A DNA stretch of 64,000 nt from Alphaproteobacteria bacterium (lineage in GTDB: Bacteria; Pseudomonadota; Alphaproteobacteria; UBA2966): assembly GCA_018654745.1 (NCBI GenBank), contig JABILA010000025.1, forward strand, positions 57,718 to 121,717. The letters run 5' to 3'. The translations under genes and the position numbers were made by a program. Of this stretch, positions 24,408-33,037 are shown in pieces. Numbering within the stretch: position 1 is the first letter of the stretch; each line of letters begins with the position of its first letter. Under the pieces are notes generated by a model. The model had not been told where the DNA came from. It searched no databases and saw nothing but the letters and a program-made list of their open reading frames with translations.

Positions 24408-24739
24408 TGTGCCCTCCGCTTTGTTTTTGGCAAAAACAGCGCCGTTTTCTGCGACGCCTTTACAGCTTGCACAGGCAATTCATGCAGATCCGTCAGTTGC
24501 CCGACTTCAATCGGCTGTAAATCAAGATGGCGGCCACTCAGGTCTTGCAAACGTGACGGGCGATTGAGATAGGCCCATTCGGCGCGCAAGATCTTGACGG
24601 CCTGCTGATCGGCAACGAGATTTTGTTGCAGATCTGCCAGTCGCCCTTCCAGACGGCGAACTTCATACTTCATGTTGTACAAGCCGTAGGACATCAAGGC
24701 TGTCAAAATAATGGCAGCGAAGGAAAAACTGCGTCTCAT
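24404..24739 (-). CDS. ftsL: Cell division protein FtsL
   Basis: FtsL is a small bitopic protein that works with FtsB and FtsQ to activate FtsWI. The 111 residues have one N-terminal membrane helix (about 5-23) and a coiled-coil stretch (YEVRRLEGRLADLQQNLVAD), followed by AEWAYLNRPSRL, typical of FtsL. Sequence conservation in this family is low, so position and architecture carry the call. It lies between rsmH and ftsI with 4-base overlaps on both sides. Confidence 0.93.
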   Translation of the reverse strand: MRRSFSFAAIILTALMSYGLYNMKYEVRRLEGRLADLQQNLVADQQAVKILRAEWAYLNRPSRLQDLSGRHLDLQPIEVGQLTDLHELPVQAVKASQKTALFLPKTKRRAQ

Positions 24740-25755
24740 GCGGCATCCTCCAGCTTCCAGACAGGTGCAGACGTGCGACGGGCAGAACGTAGCCGCGCTG
24801 ATCTGGCGCGCGGATTAACCGAAGCCTCAGCGTCTGTCGGTTTGGTGATGCCCCGCTTCAGCAACTCAAAAGAGGCTGCAGGACCCTTTGTTTCAGAAGC
24901 CGGACTGTGACGATGCGGACGCGGCGCAAAGCCTGACCGAACCTTGAGGAAATTCTTGACCTCACGATCTTCCAGCGAGTGGAAGGAGACGACAACAAGA
25001 CGCCCCCCTTCCCCCAGCAAGCGCTCAGCTGCCAGCAAACCGCGACGCAATTCACCAATTTCGTCATTCACAAAAATACGCAAGGCCTGAAATGTTCTGG
25101 TCGCCGGATGAATGCGCGAAACCGGCTGTCCTTTTTTGTAACGCACAGGCGGCATGGCCTCGGAGACCAGCTCTGCCAATTGCAGGGTCCGGGTAATGGG
25201 GTTCACATCACGGGCAGCGACAATGGCTTTGGCCACGCGTCGGGCGTGACGCTCCTCACCAAAATCGCGAATAATCTGCGTCAGTTCATCAAGACCGAAG
25301 GCGTTTACGACATCTTCAGCCGACTGCCCGGCAGAACTCATGCGCATATCGAGCGGGCCATCAAAGCGAAAGGAAAAACCGCGTTCGGCTTGATCCAGTT
25401 GAGGTGACGAAACACCAAGATCAAGAACAACACCGTTCACAGAACCAACCCCTACCCCTGTGAGCAGGTCTTCCATTTCCGAGAACGGTCCCTGCAACAA
25501 AGCCAGACGGTTTGGATATTCAGCGCTTAAAACCGCGCCCCGGACCATGGCCTCAGGGTCGCGATCAATGCCATATGCCTTGCAATCGGCGGCGTCGAGG
25601 ATGGCGCGGGTGTAGCCGCCAGCACCAAATGTGCCGTCAACGATCAAGTCTCCATCGCTTGGTGCCAGGGCATTCAGAACTTCTGTGAGCAAGACGGGGC
25701 TGTGCACGCCGTTGTCCGACGATGGCGAGGTGAGTGGCGACTTGCGCGCCATCAC
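24736..25755 (-). CDS. rsmH: 16S rRNA (cytosine-1402-N4)-methyltransferase RsmH
   Basis: RsmH (MraW) methylates C1402 of 16S rRNA. The 339 residues show the SAM-binding DGTFGAGGYTRAIL, the signature LDLGVSSPQLDQAERGF and RFDGPLDMRM, and late VVSFHSLEDREVKNF. The frame begins with two methionines; the first ATG (25755) overlaps the mraZ stop by 4 bases. It is the second gene of the dcw operon. Confidence 0.97.
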   Translation of the reverse strand: MMARKSPLTSPSSDNGVHSPVLLTEVLNALAPSDGDLIVDGTFGAGGYTRAILDAADCKAYGIDRDPEAMVRGAVLSAEYPNRLALLQGPFSEMEDLLTGVGVGSVNGVVLDLGVSSPQLDQAERGFSFRFDGPLDMRMSSAGQSAEDVVNAFGLDELTQIIRDFGEERHARRVAKAIVAARDVNPITRTLQLAELVSEAMPPVRYKKGQPVSRIHPATRTFQALRIFVNDEIGELRRGLLAAERLLGEGGRLVVVSFHSLEDREVKNFLKVRSGFAPRPHRHSPASETKGPAASFELLKRGITKPTDAEASVNPRARSARLRSARRTSAPVWKLEDAA

Positions 25756-26222
25756 TGTGGCCCCTCCGTATCGGGTTTTTTGAGGCGCAAGGAAGTGCGT
25801 TGCTGACGGGCCTTGTCGCGGGCTTCTTCCTGGACAATCCGAAAAGCACCTGGCTCCCAGATCTGGAAAGTCGGTCCACGGCCCACAAATGCGGCCTGAT
25901 CTGTAATAGAGGCGTGATCACGCAATACTTCCGGCAGAATGAGACGGCCATCGTCACCAAACGCCAGCTGATGGGAGTCGGCCAGGATTGCGTTGGCGAA
26001 GGCGTCATATTCGTCACTGAAAGGATCAAATTCGTCGATACCGGCAGAAATGCTTTCAATCCGGTCAATGCCGGAAGCCTCAATCGCGGATTGCACGAAT
26101 GAAGGGAACGCCACGATACCGTCAAAGGACTGCCCGGTCAGCGCGCTACGAAACGACGCCGGTACAGAGACCCGCCCTTTACGATCTACCTTATTGACGA
26201 ATGTGGATAGAAATAGTGCCAC
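25752..26222 (-). CDS. mraZ: Transcriptional regulator MraZ
   Basis: MraZ is a DNA-binding regulator of the dcw cluster, built from two SpoVT/AbrB-like halves. I place the start at GTG 26222 (156 residues, MALFLSTFVNKVDRKGRVSV), because homologues start within a few residues of FLSTF. The 55 upstream codons in the frame have no family resemblance and run through the operator repeats. The two DNA-binding halves are visible as DRKGRVSVPASFR and DDGRLILPEVLRD. The repeat array expected for MraZ autoregulation lies 77 bases upstream at 26299-26333. It is the first gene of the dcw operon. Confidence 0.94.
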   Translation of the reverse strand: MALFLSTFVNKVDRKGRVSVPASFRSALTGQSFDGIVAFPSFVQSAIEASGIDRIESISAGIDEFDPFSDEYDAFANAILADSHQLAFGDDGRLILPEVLRDHASITDQAAFVGRGPTFQIWEPGAFRIVQEEARDKARQQRTSLRLKKPDTEGPQ

Positions 26223-26298
26223 ACCCAGCCCCCATAAAGTTGTTGCTCCCACGTCCCGCGATCCAAACCTGATATTTTGCAACCAGGTGGACTTCTTA

Positions 26299-26333
26299 TG
26301 GGACAATACGGGATACCATGGGATTTTGTGGGC
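26299..26333 (+). promoter_or_regulatory. mraZ: MraZ-box-like repeat array upstream of mraZ
   Basis: Four pentamers occur at an exact 10-base period: TGGGA (26299), CGGGA (26309), TGGGA (26319) and TGGGC (26329). TGGGN repeats separated by 5 bases are the published form of the MraZ operator. The G-rich strand is opposite to mraZ transcription. A TTGACA hexamer on the minus strand at 26458-26463 could be the -35 of the operon promoter, but no good -10 follows at 17 bases. Confidence 0.85.
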
Positions 26334-26576
26334 GTCAATGGTTATTACAAGTGAAAATAGCGTCATAACAAGAACAAATCCAGCCATTCACAGGAAATTC
26401 GCCTGAGAACAAAGATGAAACAGAGCAACGGATTTTTTTGATTGCGACAAGGATAAGTGTCAAATGTGGCATATTTTTGTTCTTGTTATGTTCTTTTGGC
26501 GGTATTCTGCGGAATCAGGCACAAACATCGCAAAAGCAGGGAAACACCACTCCGCAGACGACCAATCCAGGCGTAC

Positions 26577-26610
26577 AAGTAAAACAGCACAAACCAGTCA
26601 GGTTTTACTT
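26577..26610 (-). terminator. Inverted repeat downstream of the RNase P RNA gene, possible terminator
   Basis: Arms AAGTAAAAC (26577-26585) and GTTTTACTT (26602-26610) are perfect inverted repeats with a 16-base loop. An inner AAACC/GGTTT pair can extend the stem. It lies 35 bases beyond the RNase P RNA 3' end. The stem is A/T-rich and no long T-run follows, so termination here is only a possibility. Confidence 0.4.
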
Positions 26611-26644
26611 GGGTTAATCTGATAGAACGATTTTTGCGTGAGAA

Positions 26645-27060
<416 letters not shown>

Positions 27061-27064
27061 CCCT

Positions 27065-27093
27065 GCTTAGCGCCTGGCAGGGTTCAAAGTCAA
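27065..27093 (-). promoter_or_regulatory. rnpB: Promoter of the RNase P RNA gene
   Basis: On the minus strand, -35 TTGACT (27093-27088), a 17-base spacer and CTAAGC at the -10 position (27070-27065) lie just upstream of the RNA 5' end, predicting a start near 27058-27061. The -35 is strong and the -10 is weak. The position agrees with the P1 helix boundary. Confidence 0.6.
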
Positions 27094-27110
27094 GAAATCG
27101 CGTGAATCAA

Positions 27111-27851
27111 TCAGGAACGGGCGGCCATGACCGAGGCCAGCATGCAGCGGGTTTCGCGGTCGGCGATACCGTCGACTTTCGATGCCCTGAAATGGCGTTG
27201 AAAGGCAGCAACTACAACCGTTGTCGGGGCACCGAATGATCCGGAAACATCTATCTCGTATCCGAAATTCTTCAGATCCACCTGCATTTTCATGACCCCG
27301 GCCCCTGAATCTCCCAGATGCAGGGTTGCCCAGTCAGCCGTGTTCATGCGTTCGGGCCAAAGACCAACGCCTGCTGCCGCCAGGCGTTTCCAGTCAAACA
27401 GCTCTCCTGGATCGGCTTTGCGGATGGGGGCCACGTCGGAATGGCCGAGGACCCGTTCTTTCGCGATGGAATATCGGGTGACCAGACGTTTGCTTAAAGA
27501 TTCCAGAGCTGCCATCTGGGCTTCGGGGAACGGTCGAAGCCCGAATTCATGGCCAGGATTAACCAGTTCGATGCCTATGGAGCAGCCATTGATATCGGTA
27601 TCACCTGCCCAGTAGGAAACCCCGGCATGCCAGGCCCGGCGGGTTTCGTCGACCATGCGGGTCAACTGTCCATCTTCTTCAATGACGTAGTGCGCCGAGA
27701 CCTTGGCGGACGGGTCTTTCAGCCGCAAAAACGCATCCTCGGCGGTTTCCATGCCGGTGTAGTGGAGCAACAACATGTCGATGCGCTGACCGGGCTGTCG
27801 GGAATCATGATTGGGAGAGGCGATTTCCCGGGCCGGTTTCTGGGCGACCAT
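27111..27851 (-). CDS. N-acetylmuramoyl-L-alanine amidase, AmpD/AmiD-like with peptidoglycan-binding domain
   Basis: This zinc amidase cleaves the bond between MurNAc and the stem peptide. The amidase_2 domain (about residues 22-160) has the first zinc histidine in LLLHYTGM and the catalytic segment GHSDVAPIRKADPG. A C-terminal peptidoglycan-binding-like domain follows (GDSGAGVMKMQVDLKNFGY, ending AFQRHFR). No signal peptide or lipobox is visible, so a cytoplasmic recycling role like AmpD is possible, although the two-domain layout is that of AmiD. Its ATG overlaps the stop codon of the upstream EamA gene by one base, so they are probably co-transcribed. Confidence 0.9.
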   Translation of the reverse strand: MVAQKPAREIASPNHDSRQPGQRIDMLLLHYTGMETAEDAFLRLKDPSAKVSAHYVIEEDGQLTRMVDETRRAWHAGVSYWAGDTDINGCSIGIELVNPGHEFGLRPFPEAQMAALESLSKRLVTRYSIAKERVLGHSDVAPIRKADPGELFDWKRLAAAGVGLWPERMNTADWATLHLGDSGAGVMKMQVDLKNFGYEIDVSGSFGAPTTVVVAAFQRHFRASKVDGIADRETRCMLASVMAARS

Positions 27852-28735
27852 CAGGCGGCTTCACCTTGCTTGTTGTCCCGTCGGGATTTGTTCCCGCGCA
27901 AACCGATAACGGCCACCCCGCCCAGTGTGCACAGTGATCCGATGACAATCTGAATTGTCATGGCGTCCCCGAGAATGGATACGCCAAAAGCGACACCAAA
28001 AATGGGGGCTAACAAGGTATAGGGTAATGTTACGTTCACGGGATAGCGTTGCAATAAATAGAACATCAAGCCATGTCCGATAATTGTGGCACCAATTGCA
28101 GAAAAGGCAACACTGCTCCACTCAATCCACCCAGCCGTTTCAAAAGCAGTGAATTGATCGGATTCAAAAAGCATCGAGACAAGGAAAAGGCCAGGTGACG
28201 CAATCACGGCCACCCAGGCCTGCAAATTGAAAACACCAACACCTTTCATGGAGCGTAACATGACCGTAGCTACCGCCATCGAAAAGGCCGCAATTGTTGC
28301 CATGAACATGGCCAGCAAGCTGTTGATGATGTTGGGGTCAAAGGCAATGACAACCACGCCCATAAATGCCACGACCAGGGCTGACGACCGCCAGTAACCG
28401 ATCCGTTCTTTCAGAAAGATGACGGCAACGATCGTGGAAAACGGCACATGCAGTTGCACGGCAATGGCGATAGGTGAGATATCTTCGGAAAATCGTACGG
28501 CGGTGAACATCAAGGCGTAGTGGAAAACACCCATCAGCAACGCTGCGATAACGATTAACTTCATCTGGCCAGGGACCCAGCGCAAAAACGGGAAGGCCAC
28601 CGCAATGACAATCAAAAACCGTAAGCCAGAAAAAAAGATCGGGGGAAAGTGCGTCACACCGTATTTGGCCGCAACGAAATTAAAACCCCAGACGGCATTG
28701 ATCAGGATGGCCAGCATGATGTGACCGGGCTTCAC
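27851..28735 (-). CDS. EamA/DMT-family transporter
   Basis: This 294-residue membrane protein has two EamA repeats (about 5-135 and 150-280) and ten hydrophobic segments. The first repeat begins with AVWGFNFVAAKYG, a typical DMT start, and the second contains YTLLAPIFGVAFGVSILGD. The substrate is unknown; family members export amino acids, metabolites or nucleotides. The frame starts with GTG at 28735, with a weak ribosome binding site; ATG at 28717 is an alternative. A charged tail ends the protein. It precedes and touches the amidase gene. Confidence 0.88.
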   Translation of the reverse strand: MKPGHIMLAILINAVWGFNFVAAKYGVTHFPPIFFSGLRFLIVIAVAFPFLRWVPGQMKLIVIAALLMGVFHYALMFTAVRFSEDISPIAIAVQLHVPFSTIVAVIFLKERIGYWRSSALVVAFMGVVVIAFDPNIINSLLAMFMATIAAFSMAVATVMLRSMKGVGVFNLQAWVAVIASPGLFLVSMLFESDQFTAFETAGWIEWSSVAFSAIGATIIGHGLMFYLLQRYPVNVTLPYTLLAPIFGVAFGVSILGDAMTIQIVIGSLCTLGGVAVIGLRGNKSRRDNKQGEAA

Positions 28736-28800
28736 GATGAACCGCCAATCATATCACCTGACGTCAAGTAAATGGTCCTGGAAGCCTTGAAGCTGATCAT

Positions 28801-29535
28801 CTATTTTTGATCACGCTCGCGGCGAATTCGATCATGGGCATCGTTAATCGCTGCAAGTTTTTCATTGGCGACATCGATGAATTCCTGCGGCATACCCTGG
28901 GCGATCAATGTGTCGGGGTGGTGCTCACGGATCAGTTTTCTGTAATGAGACTTCAATTCAGCGTCAGTTGTTTCACGCGAAACACCCAGAATGACATAGG
29001 GATCAGATTTTTCGGCACCGACATGCGCTTCCTTGATGCGGGCAAATTCATGCTCGGAAAAACCAAAGATTCTGGCCACCTCGCGCAGGAACTGATCTTC
29101 CGCCGGGTGATAGACATTGTCCGCCTTGGCAATATGAAACAGGCCATCGAGCAAATCTTCCAGAACAGCCGGATTTTCACTGAACAAACCGGCCAATTGC
29201 TGGGCATAGGCTTCAAATCCGGCAACGCCCTTCTTGGCCTGGTCAAAAACCCGGGCGACATGCTTCACATCTTCTGGCGGTACCTGGAAAACCTCTTGAA
29301 AGGCGTCGACTTCGTCTCGCGTGACATGGCCATCCGCCTTGGCCATTTTTGCGCCCAGAGCAATGACTCCGATGGTGAAGGCGATTTGACGCGTGCCGTC
29401 TTCTCCACCTTCTCCGGCTTCGCCGCCACGCATTTTATCAATCGCGTGACCCGCAAATCCGCCGATCAAGGCGCCAATAGGCCCACCCATGGCAAAGCCA
29501 CCGGCTGCACCGATTATTTTTCCCCAAATACTCAT
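28801..29535 (-). CDS. djlA: DjlA-like co-chaperone (TerB plus J domain)
   Basis: This is a 244-residue DnaJ-type protein. A glycine-rich hydrophobic N-terminus (about 1-30) could anchor it in the membrane. A TerB-like helical domain (about 50-170) follows, and a C-terminal J domain (from about 178, DPYVILGV) contains the HPD motif at 206-208 that stimulates DnaK ATPase. This is the DjlA layout. It is transcribed toward the EamA gene with a 65-base gap. The ribosome binding site at ATG 29535 is weak. Confidence 0.9.
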   Translation of the reverse strand: MSIWGKIIGAAGGFAMGGPIGALIGGFAGHAIDKMRGGEAGEGGEDGTRQIAFTIGVIALGAKMAKADGHVTRDEVDAFQEVFQVPPEDVKHVARVFDQAKKGVAGFEAYAQQLAGLFSENPAVLEDLLDGLFHIAKADNVYHPAEDQFLREVARIFGFSEHEFARIKEAHVGAEKSDPYVILGVSRETTDAELKSHYRKLIREHHPDTLIAQGMPQEFIDVANEKLAAINDAHDRIRRERDQK

Positions 29536-29749
29536 AATGAGGTCAACATGGGACGGAATTGTGCTGACTGCAAGCCCACAATCGCTCTTTCCTCTGTCAA
29601 AACCGTGACCGGCATAGGAAACCAGAACGCTTCACCAGGCTCACGCATTTCCAGCCACCATATGATTTTGGAATTTGTCAAATTATTGATCAGAGTCAAT
29701 CAGCCGTCCATGTGTCTCTTTTACACTTTATCCAAAGAAATCCTTCGGA

Positions 29750-30016
29750 ATGAGCCATGCCATGGACAAGAGCGTAAAAAAGATAGTCTCAGCGCTGATC
29801 GTGGATGATTTCGCCAATGCACTGCAGGCCTGGAAGCACAGTCCATATTGCGATCAGATTTGCCAGCTCGACAAGCTTGAATGCGAGAAAAGTGCGCAAA
29901 ATCTGAAATGCATCGAATATCTTGAAAACATGCTGACTAACCTCGCCCTGGAAAAGCGCGACACAAATTTCAGATACTTTGCGGATCAGGTTCGCCGAAA
30001 GCGCAAATCCATTTAG
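29750..30016 (+). CDS. Small cysteine-containing protein of unknown function
   Basis: This 88-residue product matches no family I recognise. It is charged and apparently helical, with four cysteines in a short stretch (CDQICQLDKLEC and a later KC) and a basic C-terminus (RRKRKSI). It has no signal peptide or membrane helix. The start could be ATG 29750 or ATG 29762, which begins MDKSVKKIV. It is the only plus-strand gene between djlA and the TRAP operon. Codon use looks ordinary for the window, which supports a real gene, but no homology backs it. Confidence 0.55.
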   Translation: MSHAMDKSVKKIVSALIVDDFANALQAWKHSPYCDQICQLDKLECEKSAQNLKCIEYLENMLTNLALEKRDTNFRYFADQVRRKRKSI

Positions 30017-30052
30017 AGAATTCTTCGATACTATGGCAATTGCGACAATCGA

Positions 30053-31357
30053 TTAACCGGATGTCATTTTTTCCGGAAGATAGGTTGCGATTTCCGGAAA
30101 CGTTACGAGCAGAACAACTGCAACAACCAGCAAGAGGAAAAACGGGAATGCTGATCGGGCTACCGACAGAATATCCTTGCCGGTTAACCCTTGAAGAACA
30201 AACAAATTGAAGCCGACGGGCGGCGTAATTTGCGACATCTCGACAACGATAACCAAATAGATGCCGAACCAGATCAAATCGATTCCAGCCCCTTCGACCA
30301 TTGGCAAGATCACCGACGTTGTTAACACAACCATCGAAATGCCATCCAGAAAACAGCCAAGGACGATGAAAAACAGGGTCAAGGCCGCCAGCAACATGAA
30401 TGGCGACAAATCATATGATCCAATCCATATGGCAAGTTCTCTGGGAATACCGGCGAAACCCATTGAGACGGACAAGAAAGCAGCACCTGCGAGAATAAAG
30501 GCAATCATACAAGATGTTTTTGTTGCCCCCAGCAGCCCGCTTTTGAATGTATCCCAGTTGAGCGTGCCATAGGCCCATGAAAGAAGCAGAGAAAGCACAA
30601 CACCCAAAGCGGCAGCGTCCGTGGGCGATGCCAGTCCAAAATAGATTGATCCGATAACACCCGAAATCAAAACAAGAATGGGGATCAATCGTCTGGCCGC
30701 GTAAATTCGTGAAAGAAACGGCATTGACGGTTCCCGCGGCGGAAATTTGTGCGGATAAACCAGGGCATAGATGACGACAAATCCCATGAAGAGAATGACC
30801 AACATCAGTCCGGGTAATATGCCAGCAATGAAGAGCCGCCCGATAGATTGATCAGTCGCAACGCCATACACAATCAGGATAATCGATGGCGGTATCAAAA
30901 ATCCAAGCGTGCTTGATCCTGCCAATGAACCGATCGCCAGATCCTTGTTGTAACCACGTTTTTCCAGTTCCGGTAAAGACATGCGCCCGATCGTCGCCGC
31001 AGTAGCTGCTGAAGAGCCGGACACTGCCGCAAAGATAGCGCTGCCAACAATATTTATGTGAATCAAACGGCCGGGAAGCCAGCCGAGCCAGGGTGCCACA
31101 CCCTGAAACAGATCTTCCGACAATTTCGACCGAAACAGTATCTCACCCATCCAGATAAACATTGGCAAGGCGGCCAGCGCCCAGGAGTTGCTGGCGCCCC
31201 AAACCGTCGTCGCCATCACAAGACCAACGGGCGCCGAACTGAATAAAACCATGCCGATAAAGCCGACAACGAATAAAGACATTGCAACCCAGAGCCCGCC
31301 ACCAAGAAGGCCAAACAGGAATACGATCAATAATATTGAATTAAAGGCCTGTTCCAT
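30053..31357 (-). CDS. dctM: TRAP transporter large permease DctM
   Basis: This is the large membrane subunit of a tripartite ATP-independent periplasmic transporter, which drives solute uptake with an ion gradient. The 434 residues form about 12-13 hydrophobic segments. Family motifs include ALAALPMFIWMGEILFRS near the N-terminus, GRMSLPELEKRGYNKDLA, and ITPPVGFNLFVLQGLTG near the C-terminus. It starts 6 bases after dctQ with GGGGTGA as the ribosome binding site. It is the last gene of the operon gntR-dctP-dctQ-dctM. Confidence 0.95.
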   Translation of the reverse strand: MEQAFNSILLIVFLFGLLGGGLWVAMSLFVVGFIGMVLFSSAPVGLVMATTVWGASNSWALAALPMFIWMGEILFRSKLSEDLFQGVAPWLGWLPGRLIHINIVGSAIFAAVSGSSAATAATIGRMSLPELEKRGYNKDLAIGSLAGSSTLGFLIPPSIILIVYGVATDQSIGRLFIAGILPGLMLVILFMGFVVIYALVYPHKFPPREPSMPFLSRIYAARRLIPILVLISGVIGSIYFGLASPTDAAALGVVLSLLLSWAYGTLNWDTFKSGLLGATKTSCMIAFILAGAAFLSVSMGFAGIPRELAIWIGSYDLSPFMLLAALTLFFIVLGCFLDGISMVVLTTSVILPMVEGAGIDLIWFGIYLVIVVEMSQITPPVGFNLFVLQGLTGKDILSVARSAFPFFLLLVVAVVLLVTFPEIATYLPEKMTSG

Positions 31358-31363
31358 CTCAAA

Positions 31364-31939
31364 TCACCCCTGCACCGATGACGAGGGATCAACTGAGGAT
31401 GCCTCGTCATTTTCGACAGTTTCATATGAAGCCGGAAATCCCCTGAGAACAGCAACCAGATCATCAAGCAACGCAACCAGCAAAACCAGCATGCCAAGAG
31501 CCATGGAGAGTTGGGGAATCCATATTGGTAATGGCACCATGCCCACGGCCAGGTCATTGAAAATGTATGATTCGTAAACCAGATTGAATGTGTAATATCC
31601 GGCATAGGCTGTTAGTACCGAGCCTGATGTCAAACTCCAGATTTCGAACCATCGCCTGTAGCGCGCATTCAGATGACTGACAACAAGCGATACCCTGACA
31701 TGGGCATCCGCGCGCAAAGTATAGGCCAGTCCAAAAAACGTTGCGGCAGCCAGAAAAAATCCCGTGAACTCAGCATAGGACGGAATGATCAGCCCTATGG
31801 GTGTACCCGATATCCAGCCAACAACTTTGTCAATAATTGTCGCGATCACTTGTAACATGACGGCCAGACAGATCAGCACAATAAAGCCAGCCGCCAGCCC
31901 GCCACTCAGCCGATAAAGATTGTCGAGGAAATTGCGCAT
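31364..31939 (-). CDS. dctQ: TRAP transporter small permease DctQ
   Basis: This 191-residue small membrane subunit has four hydrophobic segments, with the family-typical GFFLAAATFFGLAYTLRADA and VRVSLV in the middle. The C-terminus is short, acidic and serine-rich. It lies 63 bases downstream of dctP, and that gap contains a strong stem-loop. It is followed immediately by dctM. Confidence 0.92.
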   Translation of the reverse strand: MRNFLDNLYRLSGGLAAGFIVLICLAVMLQVIATIIDKVVGWISGTPIGLIIPSYAEFTGFFLAAATFFGLAYTLRADAHVRVSLVVSHLNARYRRWFEIWSLTSGSVLTAYAGYYTFNLVYESYIFNDLAVGMVPLPIWIPQLSMALGMLVLLVALLDDLVAVLRGFPASYETVENDEASSVDPSSSVQG

Positions 31940-31960
31940 GATAAAAAGTTCCGCAAATGT

Positions 31961-31995
31961 GGGGTCGGAAACAGCCTTCAGCCACCTCCGACCCC
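31961..31995 (-). repeat. Stem-loop between dctP and dctQ
   Basis: GGGGTCGGA (31961-31969) and TCCGACCCC (31987-31995) are perfect 9-base inverted repeats with a 17-base loop, 7 bases after the dctP stop. In the minus-strand transcript no T-run follows. It could stabilise the upstream dctP message or attenuate transcription, so that more binding protein than permease is made. Such hairpins are known in binding-protein transporter operons. Confidence 0.7.
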
Positions 31996-32002
31996 TGGTT
32001 TT

Positions 32003-32974
32003 TTATTTTGCGTAAGAGTCCAACAGGGCTTTCCCGTCAGCACCCGCCTTAGCGACCCATTCTTTACCCATGGTTTTACCAATGTCCTTGAGTGAAGCCA
32101 TCAGACCATCACTTGGAGTCATTATCGAAACACCATTTTTCTTCAGCGTTGCGATCTTTTCATCGGTTTCTGCCTGACTGCTTTTCCATCCACGGGCTTC
32201 TGCCTTGGCGGCAGCATCCAGAACGGCTTTACGTGTTTTGGCATCAAGCCGGGCCAGAGCCTTTTTGTTTACAACAACAACATTCTTGGGGATCCAGGCC
32301 TGGATATGGTGAAAGTGGGACAGGAAATCCCATGCCTTGCTGGAAACGCCGGTCGACGGTGATGTGATCATTGCATCCACACGACCCGTGGCAAACGCTT
32401 GTGACAAATCAGCCGTTTCGATTTGCGTTGGAGCGGCACCCGACAGTTCGGCCATACGTGTTGTATTGGCGTTATAAGCCCGGAACTTCAAACCTTTCAA
32501 ATCACTCGCTGTGTTGATCGCCTTCTTGGCGTACAAGCCCTGGGGTGGCCACGGCACGGAGAACAAAACCTGAAGGCCCTGTTTGCCAAACTGTGTTTCC
32601 GCTGCAGGTCGGGTGATTTTCCAGAGTTTAGCAGCCGAATTATAGTCCGTTGCCAGGAACGGAAGTGTGTCCATGCCAAAAACCGGATTTTCATTGGCCA
32701 GCAAGCCCATGAAAAATTCACCGACGGGTACCTGGCCACTACGGATAGCACCCTTGATTTCCTTGTGCTTGAACAACGCGCCAGCGCTGTGCACCTTGAT
32801 CACAAGTTCCCCGCCTGTTGCAGCTTTTACATCTGCAGCAAACTGATGAATGTTGGCGGTGTGAAACACGGCATCCGAATATGGCGTGGGCATGTCCCAG
32901 ACAGTTTCTGCCACAGCAGGAACGCTGATGGCTACAACGGCTGTCGCCGCGATTTTCGTCACTAGTTTAAACAT
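32003..32974 (-). CDS. dctP: TRAP transporter substrate-binding protein DctP
   Basis: This periplasmic binding protein captures the substrate for the DctQM permease. The 323 residues start with a signal peptide (about 1-22, cleavage after AVA before ETVWDMP). The mature part has the DctP fold, including GLKFRAYNANTTRMAELSG with the ligand-contacting arginine region and PTQIETADLSQAFATGRVDA. ATG 32974 has GGAGAG at good spacing. The ligand is not certain from sequence. The divergent 5-oxoprolinase-like gene suggests a cyclic amide or related carboxylate. Confidence 0.95.
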   Translation of the reverse strand: MFKLVTKIAATAVVAISVPAVAETVWDMPTPYSDAVFHTANIHQFAADVKAATGGELVIKVHSAGALFKHKEIKGAIRSGQVPVGEFFMGLLANENPVFGMDTLPFLATDYNSAAKLWKITRPAAETQFGKQGLQVLFSVPWPPQGLYAKKAINTASDLKGLKFRAYNANTTRMAELSGAAPTQIETADLSQAFATGRVDAMITSPSTGVSSKAWDFLSHFHHIQAWIPKNVVVVNKKALARLDAKTRKAVLDAAAKAEARGWKSSQAETDEKIATLKKNGVSIMTPSDGLMASLKDIGKTMGKEWVAKAGADGKALLDSYAK

Positions 32975-33037
32975 TTTTCTCTCCCTGTATTTTGTACTGT
33001 TAAAAATTTGGAAAACTCAATTACTCTCACTTCCGAT

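Noticed and set aside
26435..26463. TTGACA as -35 of the mraZ operon promoter
   Set aside because: The hexamer is perfect, but the sequence 17 bases downstream (CAAAAA) is a poor -10, so I did not call a promoter.
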